Origin: DATJLY01 sp963773665
Lineage (GTDB): Bacteria > Pseudomonadota > Alphaproteobacteria > ATCC43930 > CGMCC-115725
Direction of reading: 5' to 3'
DNA length: 64,000 nucleotides
Assembly: GCA_963773665.1 (NCBI GenBank)
Contig: CAVZBZ010000003.1
Coordinates: forward strand, 124,001 to 188,000
The notes under the pieces were generated by a model that saw only the letters and a program-made list of their open reading frames with translations, did no database searches and was not told where the DNA came from. Within the stretch, counting starts at the first letter, position 1. Each line of letters opens with the position of its first letter. Shown one piece after another: positions 35,891-44,833 of this stretch. A program made the position numbers and the translations under genes.

Positions 35891-37270
35891 ATGAAGCGCG
35901 ACGTCTGCACCATCAACGACCTGACGAACGACGAGATCGAGGAGATCTTCGACCTCGCCGACCGCTTCCTCGACGAGATGGGGCGGCGCGAGCGCGCGCA
36001 CCAGATCCGCGGCCGGCGGAGCGACGCGGCCGGCCAGATCATGACGAGCCTCTTCTACGAGCCCTCGACGCGCACGCGCTTTTCCTTCGAGGCGGCGATG
36101 GTGCGCCTGGGCGGCAGCGTCCTCGGCACGGTCGATCCGGTGACGTCCTCGGCCGCCAAGGGCGAGAGCCTCGCCGACACGGTGCGCGTCATGGAGAACT
36201 ATGCCGACCTCATCGTCATGCGCCACCCGTACGAGGGCGCCGCGCGCGCCGCCGCGGAGTATGTGGACATCCCGGTCATCAACGGCGGCGACGGCGGCCA
36301 CGAGCACCCGACGCAGACGCTGTGCGACCTTTACACGCTTCGGCGCGAAAACCGTACGCTCAAGGACCTGAATGTGCTGCTGGTCGGCGATCTGAAGAAC
36401 GGGCGCACGGTGCATTCGCTGGTCTATGGCCTCGCGCGCTTCGGCGCGAACATCATCCCGATGCCGGCCAAGGGGTTCGAGCTGCCGGACCATGTCGGGC
36501 GGCGACTCCAGGAGGAATATCACCATCATCCTTATCCCAAGGAGGCGGTGTTCGGCAGCGAGGAGGATCTGCCGCCGATCGACGTCGTCTATGTGGCGCC
36601 TGGGAGCGAACTCAATCTCAGCGCGCAGGGTCAGGCGGCCGCGAGCGAGGAGGAGGGCGAGACGGATCGGCGCTCGAAGCGCGCGCTCAAATTCGACGTG
36701 TGCTACGTCACGCGGCTCCAGGGCGAGCGGCTCGCGCCGGGCCACAAACTCGGCGCCGATTATCCCGTGATCGACGCCAAGTTCCTGCGCGGGCGGCGCT
36801 ATCGCGACACGCGCGTGCTCCATCCGCTGCCGCGCGTCAACGAGCTGGGCTACGACCTCGACACCGATCCGCGTGGCGTTTATTTCAAGCAGGCCGCCTA
36901 TGGCGTGCCGGTGCGCATGGCCTTGATCGCGAAGGTGCTTGGGCTTTCGCCCTTCGCGGCGCGCGAAACGCCGCCGCAGCGCAAGATCTATGGCCACGCC
37001 GAGGGGATGCGCTGCCCCAACCCGCGCTGCATCACGCAGCACCCGAGCGAGAAGGCGCATCTCGCGCCGAAATTCTGGTTCATCCGCTCGACCCGGGCCC
37101 TGGCGCGCTGCGTCTATTGCGAGACCGACACCGAGATCGCCCGCTATGTCGATCTCGCAACGCGGGCTGTCTCGGCCGATTTCGACCGCCTGCCCGAGCT
37201 TGCGCCCGGCGACGTGCTGCTCTTCTCGACATCTGAGGACGCACGCAAGGCGGGCTACGGCGGCGGGTGA
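35891..37270 (+). CDS. pyrB: Aspartate carbamoyltransferase with fused PyrI-like zinc ribbon
   Basis: Commits carbamoyl-phosphate to pyrimidine synthesis. Catalytic signatures: FYEPSTRTRFSFEAAM, the HPTQTLCD loop and HPLPRVNELGYDLD. The chain is 459 residues against about 310 for a usual PyrB. The extra length is an acidic insertion near residues 240-275 (AASEEEGETDRR) and a C-terminal ~85 residues with CPNPRC (375-380) and CVYC (407-410), the C-x4-C...C-x2-C pattern of the PyrI zinc domain. This suggests a self-contained fusion. Good GGAGG before ATG 35891. No pyrC follows. Confidence 0.9.
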   Translation: MKRDVCTINDLTNDEIEEIFDLADRFLDEMGRRERAHQIRGRRSDAAGQIMTSLFYEPSTRTRFSFEAAMVRLGGSVLGTVDPVTSSAAKGESLADTVRVMENYADLIVMRHPYEGAARAAAEYVDIPVINGGDGGHEHPTQTLCDLYTLRRENRTLKDLNVLLVGDLKNGRTVHSLVYGLARFGANIIPMPAKGFELPDHVGRRLQEEYHHHPYPKEAVFGSEEDLPPIDVVYVAPGSELNLSAQGQAAASEEEGETDRRSKRALKFDVCYVTRLQGERLAPGHKLGADYPVIDAKFLRGRRYRDTRVLHPLPRVNELGYDLDTDPRGVYFKQAAYGVPVRMALIAKVLGLSPFAARETPPQRKIYGHAEGMRCPNPRCITQHPSEKAHLAPKFWFIRSTRALARCVYCETDTEIARYVDLATRAVSADFDRLPELAPGDVLLFSTSEDARKAGYGGG

Positions 37271-37276
37271 CGGCGG

Positions 37277-37552
37277 CTATTCCGCAGCGTCAAAGTCGCG
37301 GCGCGCGTCTTCGGGATGGGTCTTGTACCAAAGAGAATCAGCGCTGAATTCGACCGCGTCCGGCCACGCCAGAGCATAGCCCTCATCGGCGACGCACATC
37401 CGCTCGACGAAATATCCGGCATCGCCCATCGCGGCGCACACACCGCGCCCCACCAGATCGGTGAAGCTCACCGAGGATTCGCTGCCGTCGTCCCAGACAA
37501 TATCGACGAAATAGTCGGGACGCGCTTTCGCCGAGACCATACGGTGCAGCAT
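37277..37552 (-). CDS. DUF2442 domain protein
   Basis: 91 residues from ATG 37552 (MLHRMVSAKARPDYFVDI). The core DYFVDIVWDDGSESSVSF and YALAWPDAVEFSADSLWY fits DUF2442, a small beta-rich family usually found beside DUF4160 in toxin-antitoxin-like pairs. It starts 2 bp after the restored stop of the DUF4160 gene, so the two are coupled. Biological role unproven. Confidence 0.75.
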   Translation of the reverse strand: MLHRMVSAKARPDYFVDIVWDDGSESSVSFTDLVGRGVCAAMGDAGYFVERMCVADEGYALAWPDAVEFSADSLWYKTHPEDARRDFDAAE

Positions 37553-37554
37553 TT

Positions 37555-37814
37555 TCAGTCCGCGATCTTCTGCAGGGGTTCGAGCCGTTGGGCGCGCCGC
37601 CAATTGGTCAAAAGCTCTGATTGGTGCGCCCGCGCCCAACGCAAATCGTATTGATCTCGGCAGGTCTCATACGGCCGCTCACCTCGAGGACGGACAGATC
37701 GCGAATTGCGACCTTGGCGCGAAAGTTTGCCCCGCGTATGTGAAAATGAGCCGGCTCATGGTCAGCATAATAGATGAGAATGGCCATTCCGGCGACTGTC
37801 GCCAAGGTCGGCAT
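37555..37814 (-). CDS. DUF4160 domain protein, apparent -1 frameshift
   Basis: Begins MPTLATVAGMAILIYYADHE and PAHFHIRG, the DUF4160 signature. As read, the frame ends early at 37608. If one base is restored near 37639 the sequence continues WARAHQSELLTNWRRAQRLE and stops at 37555, giving 86 residues that match the normal DUF4160 C-terminus. It starts 2 bp after ruvX and precedes DUF2442. So the frameshift is either recent inactivation or a sequence error. Confidence 0.7.
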
Positions 37815-37816
37815 CG

Positions 37817-38287
37817 CTATACCTGTCCCCGCCCGATCCGGTCGAGCAATCCCTGCAAGATGTAGGCGGCGGCGACCTTGTCGATGAGTTCGGCGCGGCG
37901 CTTCCTGGTGAGGTCGGCGGCGATCATCTCGCGCTCGACGGCGGCGGTCGAGAGACGCTCGTCCCAGAATGCCAGCGGCAGGTCGCGCAGCGCGAGCAGG
38001 TTGCGCGCGAACTGGCGCACGCCTTGCGTCCGCGAACTGTCGCGCCCGTCGAGCGCGAGCGGCAGTCCCACGACGACGCCGCCGGCGCGGTGCTTGTCGA
38101 GCTCGGCGAAAATGCGCTGCGCGTCGTCGCGAAAGCGCGTGCGGCGGATCGTGTCGAGCGGCGTCGCCACCAGCAGCGTCGTGTCGGACAGCGCCATGCC
38201 GATGGTCTTGGTGCCGACATCGAGGCCCAGGAGGCGCGCGCGCGGCGCAAGCGCGGCTTTGAGGTCGCTAGGGTTGCAGACCGGCAT
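37817..38287 (-). CDS. ruvX: Putative Holliday junction resolvase RuvX/YqgF
   Basis: RNase H-like nuclease fold of 156 residues; the family acts in 16S rRNA 5' processing and is annotated as a Holliday junction resolvase. Motifs: LLGLDVGTKTIGMALSD, VVVGLPLALDGRDSSRTQGV and FWDERLSTAAVE. ATG 38287; divergent from gatC with 21 bp between, the standard alphaproteobacterial pairing. Confidence 0.93.
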   Translation of the reverse strand: MPVCNPSDLKAALAPRARLLGLDVGTKTIGMALSDTTLLVATPLDTIRRTRFRDDAQRIFAELDKHRAGGVVVGLPLALDGRDSSRTQGVRQFARNLLALRDLPLAFWDERLSTAAVEREMIAADLTRKRRAELIDKVAAAYILQGLLDRIGRGQV

Positions 38288-38308
38288 GACGGATGCTAGG
38301 GGACGCGC

Positions 38309-38596
38309 ATGGCGCTGGACAAGGCCACGGTGGCGCGAATCGCCGCGCTCGCGCGCATCAAGGTGCCGGACGGCGAGCAGGAACATCTTGCGCACGAGCT
38401 GTCCAACATTCTCGACTGGATCGCGCTGCTGAACGAGGTGCCGACCGACGGCGTCGAGCCGATGGCGAGCGTCGCCGAGCCGCACCTGCCGATGCGCGAC
38501 GATGTCGTCACCGACGGCAATATCCGCGAGCGCATCCTCAAGAACGCGCCGCAGACGCAGAAGGGATTCTTCGTCGTGCCGAAGGTGCTGGAGTGA
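38309..38596 (+). CDS. gatC: Glutamyl/aspartyl-tRNA amidotransferase subunit C
   Basis: Small stabilising subunit of the GatCAB complex that makes Gln-tRNA and/or Asn-tRNA by transamidation. 95 residues, with ARIKVPDGEQEHLAHELSNI and the C-terminal AEPHLPMRDDVV. Its stop overlaps the GTG of gatA (GTGA at 38593-38596). Confidence 0.95.
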   Translation: MALDKATVARIAALARIKVPDGEQEHLAHELSNILDWIALLNEVPTDGVEPMASVAEPHLPMRDDVVTDGNIRERILKNAPQTQKGFFVVPKVLE

Positions 38597-40077
38597 CGGC
38601 ACTTACCGCCCTCACCATCGCCGCCGCGCGCGATGGGTTGCGGCGCAAGGAATTCTCCGCCCGCGAGCTTGCCGAGGCGCATATCGCCGCCGTGGCGGCG
38701 GCGCGACCGCTCAACGCCTATCTCGTCGAGACGCCGGAGCGCGCGCTTGCGATGGCGGCGGAATCCGACCGCCGCCTCGCCCGCGGCGAAGGCTTGCCCC
38801 TCGATGGAGTGCCGATCGCGGTCAAGGACCTGTTCTGCACCGAGGACGTGCCGACGACCGCCGGCTCGCGCATTCTCGAAGGGTTTCGGCCGCCCTACGA
38901 ATCGACCGTCACCGCCAATCTGTGGCACGCCGGCGCGGCGATGCTCGGCAAGGTCAACATGGACGAATTCGCCATGGGCTCGGCCAACGTCACGAGCGCC
39001 TATGGCAATGTCGAGAATCCGTGGCGGCGGCGGCACGACAACCGGCCGCTCGTGCCGGGGGGATCTTCGGGCGGCTCGGCCGCCGCCGTGGCGGCGCGCG
39101 CGGCGCTCGCCGCCACCGGCACCGACACCGGCGGCTCGATCCGCCAGCCCGCGAGCTTTTGCGGCATCGTGGGATTGAAGCCCACTTACGGGCGCTGCTC
39201 GCGCTGGGGCATCGTCGCGTTCGCATCCTCGCTCGACCAGGCCGGTCCGATGACGCGCACGGTGCGCGACGCGGCCATCATGCTCGGCGCGATGGCGGGG
39301 CACGATCCGAAGGATTCGACTTCGGCGCCGATGCCAGTGCCGGATTTCGAGGCGGCGCTCGGGAAGGGCGTGCGCGGCCTGCGCATCGGCATCCCGCGCG
39401 AATATCGCCTCGACGGCATGCCTGCCGAGATCGAGGCGCTGTGGCAGGAGGGCAGTCGCTGGCTCGAAGCGGCCGGGGCAAGCGTCGTCGAGATCGGCCT
39501 GCCGCTCACGAAATACGCGCTGCCGGCCTATTACATCATCGCGCCGGCCGAGGCGTCCTCGAACCTCGCGCGCTATGACGGCGTGCGCTACGGCCTGCGC
39601 GTCCCGGGCGAAACCCTCGAGGCGATGTACGAGGAGACGCGCGGCCAAGGTTTCGGCGCCGAGGTGCGCCGCCGCATCCTCATCGGCACCTACGTGCTCT
39701 CGGCCGGCTATTACGACGCGTACTATCTGAAGGCGCAAAAGGTGCGCACGCTGATCGCGCGCGATTTCGCACAAGCCTTCGAGCGGTGCGATGCGATCCT
39801 GACGCCGACCGCGCCGTCGTCCGCCTTCGCCATCGGCGAGAAGATGGACGATCCGGTGGCGATGTATCTGAACGACGTGTTCACCGTTCCGTCGAGCCTC
39901 GCGGGCCTCCCCGCAATCTCCGTGCCGGCGGGATTGAGCGCCGACGGATTGCCGCTCGGGCTCCAGGTGATCGGCCGCACCTTCGATGAGGAGAATGTCC
40001 TGAGCGTCGCAGCCGCGCTCGAGGCAGCCGCTGGCTTTTCGGCGGAGCCTGCCTTCATCGCCGGGGGGCGCGCATGA
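38593..40077 (+). CDS. gatA: Glutamyl/aspartyl-tRNA amidotransferase subunit A
   Basis: Amidase-signature subunit that releases ammonia from glutamine. 494 residues from GTG 38593, coupled to gatC. Catalytic lysine in PIAVKDLFCTE; the Ser-cisSer pair in PGGSSGGSAAAVAA; and GTDTGGSIRQPASFCG. An open frame extends upstream but only as a shadow of ruvX/gatC. Confidence 0.95.
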   Translation: MTALTALTIAAARDGLRRKEFSARELAEAHIAAVAAARPLNAYLVETPERALAMAAESDRRLARGEGLPLDGVPIAVKDLFCTEDVPTTAGSRILEGFRPPYESTVTANLWHAGAAMLGKVNMDEFAMGSANVTSAYGNVENPWRRRHDNRPLVPGGSSGGSAAAVAARAALAATGTDTGGSIRQPASFCGIVGLKPTYGRCSRWGIVAFASSLDQAGPMTRTVRDAAIMLGAMAGHDPKDSTSAPMPVPDFEAALGKGVRGLRIGIPREYRLDGMPAEIEALWQEGSRWLEAAGASVVEIGLPLTKYALPAYYIIAPAEASSNLARYDGVRYGLRVPGETLEAMYEETRGQGFGAEVRRRILIGTYVLSAGYYDAYYLKAQKVRTLIARDFAQAFERCDAILTPTAPSSAFAIGEKMDDPVAMYLNDVFTVPSSLAGLPAISVPAGLSADGLPLGLQVIGRTFDEENVLSVAAALEAAAGFSAEPAFIAGGRA

Positions 40078-41522
40078 GCCTCATCGAGGGCCGCACCGGC
40101 GCGTGGGAGGTCGTGATCGGCCTCGAGGTCCATGCCCAGGTGATCGCCAAGGCGAAGCTCTTTTCCGGCGCCGCCGCGGCTTTCGGCGCCGAGCCCAACA
40201 CGCAGGTTTCGACCGTCGATGCGGCGTTTCCGGGCATGCTGCCGGTCCTCAACCGGCGGTGCGTCGAGCAGGCGGTGCGGACCGGATTGGGGCTCGATGC
40301 CCAAATCAATCTCGTCTCGGTGTTCGCGCGGAAGAACTATTTTTATCCCGATCTGCCGGCCGGGTATCAGATCTCGCAATACGACCGGCCGATCGTAGGC
40401 CGAGGCCGCCTCACGCTCGATCTGGCGGACGGCACGACGCGCGAGATCGGCATCACGCGCCTCCATCTCGAGCAGGACGCGGGGAAAAGCCTGCACGACC
40501 AGCATCCGAACGCGACCTTCGTCGATCTGAACCGCGCCGGCGTGGCCCTCATGGAAATCGTGTCCGAGCCCGACCTAAGAAGCGCGGAGGAGGCGGGGGC
40601 ATATCTGCGCAAGCTGCGCGCCATCCTGCGCTATCTCGGCACGTGCGACGGCAACATGGAGGAGGGGAGCCTGCGCTGCGACGCCAACGTCTCGGTGCGT
40701 CGTCCGGGTGCCGCCCTCGGCACGCGCTGCGAGATCAAGAACGTCAATTCGGTCCGGTTCGCGATGCAGGCGATCGAGTACGAGGCGCGCCGCCAGGTCG
40801 AGCTCCTGGAAGATGGCGGCACGGTCGAACAGCAGACGCGGCTCTTCGATTCCGCGCGCGGCATCACCCGGCCGATGCGCAGCAAGGAAGAGGCGCACGA
40901 TTACCGCTATTTCCCCGACCCCGATCTCCTGCCGCTCGTTCTCGACGAGAGCTGGGTCAAGGAAATCGGCGCGAGCCTGCCCGAGCTTCCGGACGCGAAG
41001 AAGGCGCGCTTCATCGCCGACTATCGCCTGAGCGCCGCAGAGGCCGATCTGCTCGTCGCCGAGAAGGCGCATGCGGACTATTTCGAGGATGTTGCGCGCG
41101 GGCGCGACGGCAAGCTCGCGGCCAACTGGGTGACGGGCGACCTGTTCGGCGTCCTCAACAAGCGCGGCGTCGGCATCGAGGACGCGCCGGTCGGCGCCGC
41201 CTCGCTGGGCGAGCTTTTGGATCTCATCGCGGATGGCACGATCTCGGGCCGGCTTGCCAAGGACGTGTTCGCTGCGATGGTTGCGACCGGCAAGGACGCC
41301 AGGGCGATCGTCGAGGAGCAGGGCCTGCGCCAAGTCACCGACCTGGGCGCGATCGACGTCGCGATCGATGCCGTGCTCGCGCGCGAGGGGGCCAAGATCG
41401 CCGAATACCGCGCCGGCAAGGACAAGCTGTTCGGCTTCTTCGTCGGACAGGTGATGAAGGCGACGCAGGGCAAGGCCAATCCGGCGCTGGTCAACGAGCG
41501 GCTGCGCGCGCGCCTCGGTTGA
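40074..41522 (+). CDS. gatB: Glutamyl/aspartyl-tRNA amidotransferase subunit B
   Basis: Kinase-like subunit that activates the misacylated tRNA and binds its acceptor arm. 482 residues: WEVVIGLEVHAQVIAKAKLF at the N-terminus, KNYFYPDLPAGYQISQYD, EIKNVNSVRF, then the helical and YqeY-like tail domains. It starts by ATGA overlap with gatA. With gatC and gatA it forms a complete gatCAB operon. Confidence 0.96.
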   Translation: MSLIEGRTGAWEVVIGLEVHAQVIAKAKLFSGAAAAFGAEPNTQVSTVDAAFPGMLPVLNRRCVEQAVRTGLGLDAQINLVSVFARKNYFYPDLPAGYQISQYDRPIVGRGRLTLDLADGTTREIGITRLHLEQDAGKSLHDQHPNATFVDLNRAGVALMEIVSEPDLRSAEEAGAYLRKLRAILRYLGTCDGNMEEGSLRCDANVSVRRPGAALGTRCEIKNVNSVRFAMQAIEYEARRQVELLEDGGTVEQQTRLFDSARGITRPMRSKEEAHDYRYFPDPDLLPLVLDESWVKEIGASLPELPDAKKARFIADYRLSAAEADLLVAEKAHADYFEDVARGRDGKLAANWVTGDLFGVLNKRGVGIEDAPVGAASLGELLDLIADGTISGRLAKDVFAAMVATGKDARAIVEEQGLRQVTDLGAIDVAIDAVLAREGAKIAEYRAGKDKLFGFFVGQVMKATQGKANPALVNERLRARLG

Positions 41523-41587
41523 GGAATTGCGCTTGCCGCGCATCGTGATATCGTACGCAGCAGGGGAATCCGACCAAGGCGCTGCCC

Positions 41588-41746
41588 GTGCGACAACTCG
41601 AGGGGATCGGCGAGAATATTGGCGGCGACAAGCAATCCGCGGCGGCGGCGCGGGGTCTTCCCGTCGGCGTGCGGCTCCTCGTGATTCTCGGCACGGGCCT
41701 CCTTGGCTGGGCCGTGCCGCTCGGCATCCTCTACCTGCTGTGGTGA
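41588..41746 (+). CDS. Possible 52-residue membrane protein
   Basis: From GTG 41588: a polar N-terminus (RQLEGIGENIGGDKQSAAAA) and one strong hydrophobic segment (VRLLVILGTGLLGWAVPLGI) ending YLLW. Same strand as gatB, 65 bp downstream. No good Shine-Dalgarno at the right distance; an AGGGGA lies about 20 nt upstream. Real coding is plausible from the clean amphipathic layout but not proven. Confidence 0.4.
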   Translation: MRQLEGIGENIGGDKQSAAAARGLPVGVRLLVILGTGLLGWAVPLGILYLLW

Positions 41747-41795
41747 CCAGCCCCCGTACTTTGGGGTAGCGATTTCCCGTCGGTGTGATTGTTTT

Positions 41796-41810
41796 GTCAC
41801 GAGTCGTGAC
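41796..41810. promoter_or_regulatory. Perfect 7-1-7 palindrome upstream of the beta-barrel gene
   Basis: GTCACGA-G-TCGTGAC, about 100 bp before the start of the outer-membrane protein gene, in an A/T-richer intergenic stretch (41747-41911). Size and symmetry fit a dimeric regulator's operator. The regulator is not identifiable here. Confidence 0.5.
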
Positions 41811-41911
41811 GATTAGGGGGCAGGTGATGGCGTTAGCTTGTCAGTATTTCTCGCCTTTGATATCAACTGGTTAGTTTTGGCCTAGGAACTTGGCGCGAAG
41901 GGAATACCGCC

Positions 41912-43261
41912 ATGCGGCGCAGTCTGCTGGTCGCTTTGTGCAGCGCCTCGCTCGGCCTGATGCCGAGTCTCGGCCGGGCGCAGGTCATCGAACCCCTGGT
42001 GCCCGTGCCGCCCTTGCCTTCGGCGCCGCAGGCGCCGCCGCAGCCGGGCGAGCCGGCGGTCGTCGGGAAGACGGTGACCGATCGCCCGCGGCCCGAGATC
42101 GACCCGCTCGGCATTCGCTTCGGCCAATTCTTCTTGTTCCCGCGCGCCGAGATCGACGAGGGCTACAACGACAATCTGTTCGCCACGTCGGGGGGCAAGA
42201 TCGGCGCCTGGCTGACGCAGCTCATGCCGAGCTTCGATCTCGTCTCGAACCTCACGCAGAACGCGATCGAGGTCAGCGGCGGCGCGGCACTCGGCCGATA
42301 TTCGAGCCACACCAGCGAAAATTACGACGATGCGTTCGGCGCCGTGAACGGCCGCATCGACATGACGGCGCTCACGCATTTCCTCGCCGGCGTTCGCATC
42401 GACCGCCTGCATGAGCCGCGCACGGCGCCCGATGCGCCGGGCAATGCCGCGACGCCCGTACGCTACACGACCGCGACCGGCAATATCGGCGTCGAGCAGA
42501 CCGGCACGCGCATCGGCTACCAGGTCGATGGGATCGTGACGCGCTCGGACTATGAAGCGCCGCCCGCCGTGGGCGGCGGCTCCGTCTTCCAGAGCGACCG
42601 CAACGTCACCGGGTTCGAAGGGGTGGTCAAGGGCACCTACGAGTTCTATCCGGACTACCAGGCCTATGTGCGCGGCTCCGGCAACTCGCAGCAATACGAT
42701 CACGCCGCCGGCAACGGCATTCCGATCCGCGATTCGGATGGCTACCGGATGGATGTCGGCCTGCGGCTCGACCTCACCGGCGTGACCTATGCCGAGGTTT
42801 ATGCCGGCTGGCTCGAACAGGACTATCGGGCGAGCCAGTTCAGCACCATCAGGGGCATCGATTACGGTGCGAGCGTCGTGTGGAATTTCACCACGCTCGA
42901 CACCCTGAAGCTCAACTCGACGCGTACCGTCAACAACAGCAATGCCGAGATCGGGCCGGCCGGTCCCGGCACGGCCCTCTCGCCCGGCTACCTCTCGAGC
43001 ACCGAGGGGCTGAGCCTCGATCACGAGCTGCTGCGCAATGTGCTGCTCAACGCCAATGCGAGCTATGAGACGGACGATTGGAAGAACATCGACCGCACCG
43101 ACAATGTGCTCGGCTTCGGGCTCGGCGGCAAATACCTGCTGAACCGCAATCTCTATCTCGGCGTCACCTGGAACTACTACAAGCGCGATTCGTCGGGCGC
43201 TTTCGCTACCACAGGGTACTCGCAGAACATCTTCCTGTTGCGCCTGAGCACTCAGATCTGA
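41912..43261 (+). CDS. Outer-membrane beta-barrel protein (BBP2-like)
   Basis: 449 residues: signal peptide (SLLVALCSASLGLMPSLGRA), a proline-rich linker, then alternating aromatic/polar strands throughout with FLFPRAEIDEGYNDNLFATS near the start and a C-terminal strand ending FLLRLSTQI. EIDEGYNDNLFAT is typical of the putative beta-barrel porin-2 group found near exopolysaccharide genes. Role in polysaccharide export is inferred from the manC/epimerase neighbours, which lie convergently 4 bp away. Confidence 0.85.
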   Translation: MRRSLLVALCSASLGLMPSLGRAQVIEPLVPVPPLPSAPQAPPQPGEPAVVGKTVTDRPRPEIDPLGIRFGQFFLFPRAEIDEGYNDNLFATSGGKIGAWLTQLMPSFDLVSNLTQNAIEVSGGAALGRYSSHTSENYDDAFGAVNGRIDMTALTHFLAGVRIDRLHEPRTAPDAPGNAATPVRYTTATGNIGVEQTGTRIGYQVDGIVTRSDYEAPPAVGGGSVFQSDRNVTGFEGVVKGTYEFYPDYQAYVRGSGNSQQYDHAAGNGIPIRDSDGYRMDVGLRLDLTGVTYAEVYAGWLEQDYRASQFSTIRGIDYGASVVWNFTTLDTLKLNSTRTVNNSNAEIGPAGPGTALSPGYLSSTEGLSLDHELLRNVLLNANASYETDDWKNIDRTDNVLGFGLGGKYLLNRNLYLGVTWNYYKRDSSGAFATTGYSQNIFLLRLSTQI

Positions 43262-43265
43262 GCGC

Positions 43266-44705
43266 CTAGCTTCGTCCGTACGTGTCCTCGAAGCGGACGA
43301 TGTCGTCCTCGCCGAGATAGCTGCCCGACTGCACCTCGATGAGGTGCAGCGGAATCTTGCCCGGATTCTCGAGGCGGTGCGCCGTGCCGAGCGGGATATA
43401 GGTCGACTGGTCCTCGTAAAGCAGGATTTCCTCGTTGCCGCGCACCACCTTGGCGGTGCCATGCACGACGACCCAGTGCTCGGCGCGATGGTGATGCATC
43501 TGCAGCGATAGTTTTCCGCCCGGCTTCACCATGATGTGCTTCACCTGGACGCGCTCGCCATTGTGGATCGAGCGGTATGTCCCCCACGGGCGGTGGACGA
43601 GCGGATGCGCGGTAAGCTCGGGCCGGCCCTCGCGCTCGAGCCGCGCGATGAGGGTCTTGAGATCGGCCGCGCGGCTGCGGTGCGCGACGAGCGTCGCGTC
43701 GCCGGTCGCGACGACGATCAGGTCCTCGATTCCGAACGCGGCGACGAGGCCCGCTTCCGAGCGGATATAGGAGTTGCGCGTGTCCTCGGCGACGACGTCG
43801 CCGTGAAGCACGTTGCCGGCGGCGTCCTTGGCCCCGATCTGCCACAGCGCATCCCAGGTCCCGACATCGCTCCAGCCCATCTCGACCGGCACGACCGCCG
43901 CGTGGCGCGTGTGCTCCATCACCGCGTAGTCGAGCGAGATGTTTTCGGCCGCGGCGAATGACTCACGGTCAAGCCGCAGAAAATCGAGATCCGTCTTCGC
44001 CCGCTCGAGCGCCTTGCGGCAGGCGGCGAGCGTCGCCGGATGGAGTCGCTCCATTTCCGTGACGAGAAGCTGGGCGGGAATGAGGAAGATGCCGCTGTTC
44101 CAGTAATGGTCGCCCGACGCGATATAGGCCTCGGCGCGCGCGCGGTCGGGTTTTTCGACGAACGCCGCGACCTCGAAGCTGCCGGGCGCGCCGGCAATCG
44201 CGCCGCCGCGCCGGATATAGCCGTAGCCCGTTTCCGGCCGCTCAGGATCGATGCCGAAGGTGACGAGCCGCCCCTGGCGCGCCGCTTCCGCCGCACGGCC
44301 GATCGCGGCGCGGAACGCGGCCACGTCGGCGATCGCGTGGTCCGAAGGCATGACGAGCAGCAACGGATCCTGCTCGCCCTTGAGCAGCAGCAGCGCGGCG
44401 ATCGCGACCGCGGGCGCGGTATTGCGGCCCACCGGCTCGAGCACGATGGCGCGCGGCGCGATCGAGACCAAGCGGAGCTGCTCGGCGACCATGAAGCGGT
44501 GCTCGTCGTTCGCGATGACGAGGGGGGCTGCGAAGATGCTTTCGTCGGTGACGCGAAGCGCCGCCTCCTGGAGCAGGCAGCGCTCCGACACGAGCGGCAG
44601 GAGCTGCTTCGGGTGAAGCGCCCGCGACATCGGCCAAAGCCTGGTCCCCGAGCCGCCGGACAGGATCACGGGGTGGACCCGCGTCGTCATGCCATCCATG
44701 GCCAC
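43266..44705 (-). CDS. manC: Mannose-1-phosphate guanylyltransferase / mannose-6-phosphate isomerase
   Basis: Bifunctional type II enzyme giving GDP-mannose for surface polysaccharide. 479 residues at most. The nucleotidyltransferase motif is PVILSGGSGTRLWPMSRALH, with PKQLLPL and VEKPDRARAEAYI. The C-terminal cupin isomerase domain has RPWGTYRSI, QMHHHRAEHWVVVHGTA and the final EVQSGSYLGEDDIVRFED. Start uncertain: GTG 44705 or ATG 44690 (MTTRVHPVILSGG). Same strand as the upstream epimerase. Confidence 0.94.
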   Translation of the reverse strand: MAMDGMTTRVHPVILSGGSGTRLWPMSRALHPKQLLPLVSERCLLQEAALRVTDESIFAAPLVIANDEHRFMVAEQLRLVSIAPRAIVLEPVGRNTAPAVAIAALLLLKGEQDPLLLVMPSDHAIADVAAFRAAIGRAAEAARQGRLVTFGIDPERPETGYGYIRRGGAIAGAPGSFEVAAFVEKPDRARAEAYIASGDHYWNSGIFLIPAQLLVTEMERLHPATLAACRKALERAKTDLDFLRLDRESFAAAENISLDYAVMEHTRHAAVVPVEMGWSDVGTWDALWQIGAKDAAGNVLHGDVVAEDTRNSYIRSEAGLVAAFGIEDLIVVATGDATLVAHRSRAADLKTLIARLEREGRPELTAHPLVHRPWGTYRSIHNGERVQVKHIMVKPGGKLSLQMHHHRAEHWVVVHGTAKVVRGNEEILLYEDQSTYIPLGTAHRLENPGKIPLHLIEVQSGSYLGEDDIVRFEDTYGRS

Positions 44706-44833
44706 GTTCCGTTAGACGCCAAACTGCGCGCCCCGCGATCTTAGCGCAAAGTGGTAAAGCGCGATAATCGGGCCAGGCCGGGGTTGTCCCGGCGCACGCC
44801 GGACGCGGCCGCCGAGCCGCGTCTTCGTGAAGA

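Noticed and set aside
43252..43845. Overlapping alternative frame within manC
   Set aside because: Arg-rich shadow of the manC cupin domain; the manC frame shows conserved motifs throughout.
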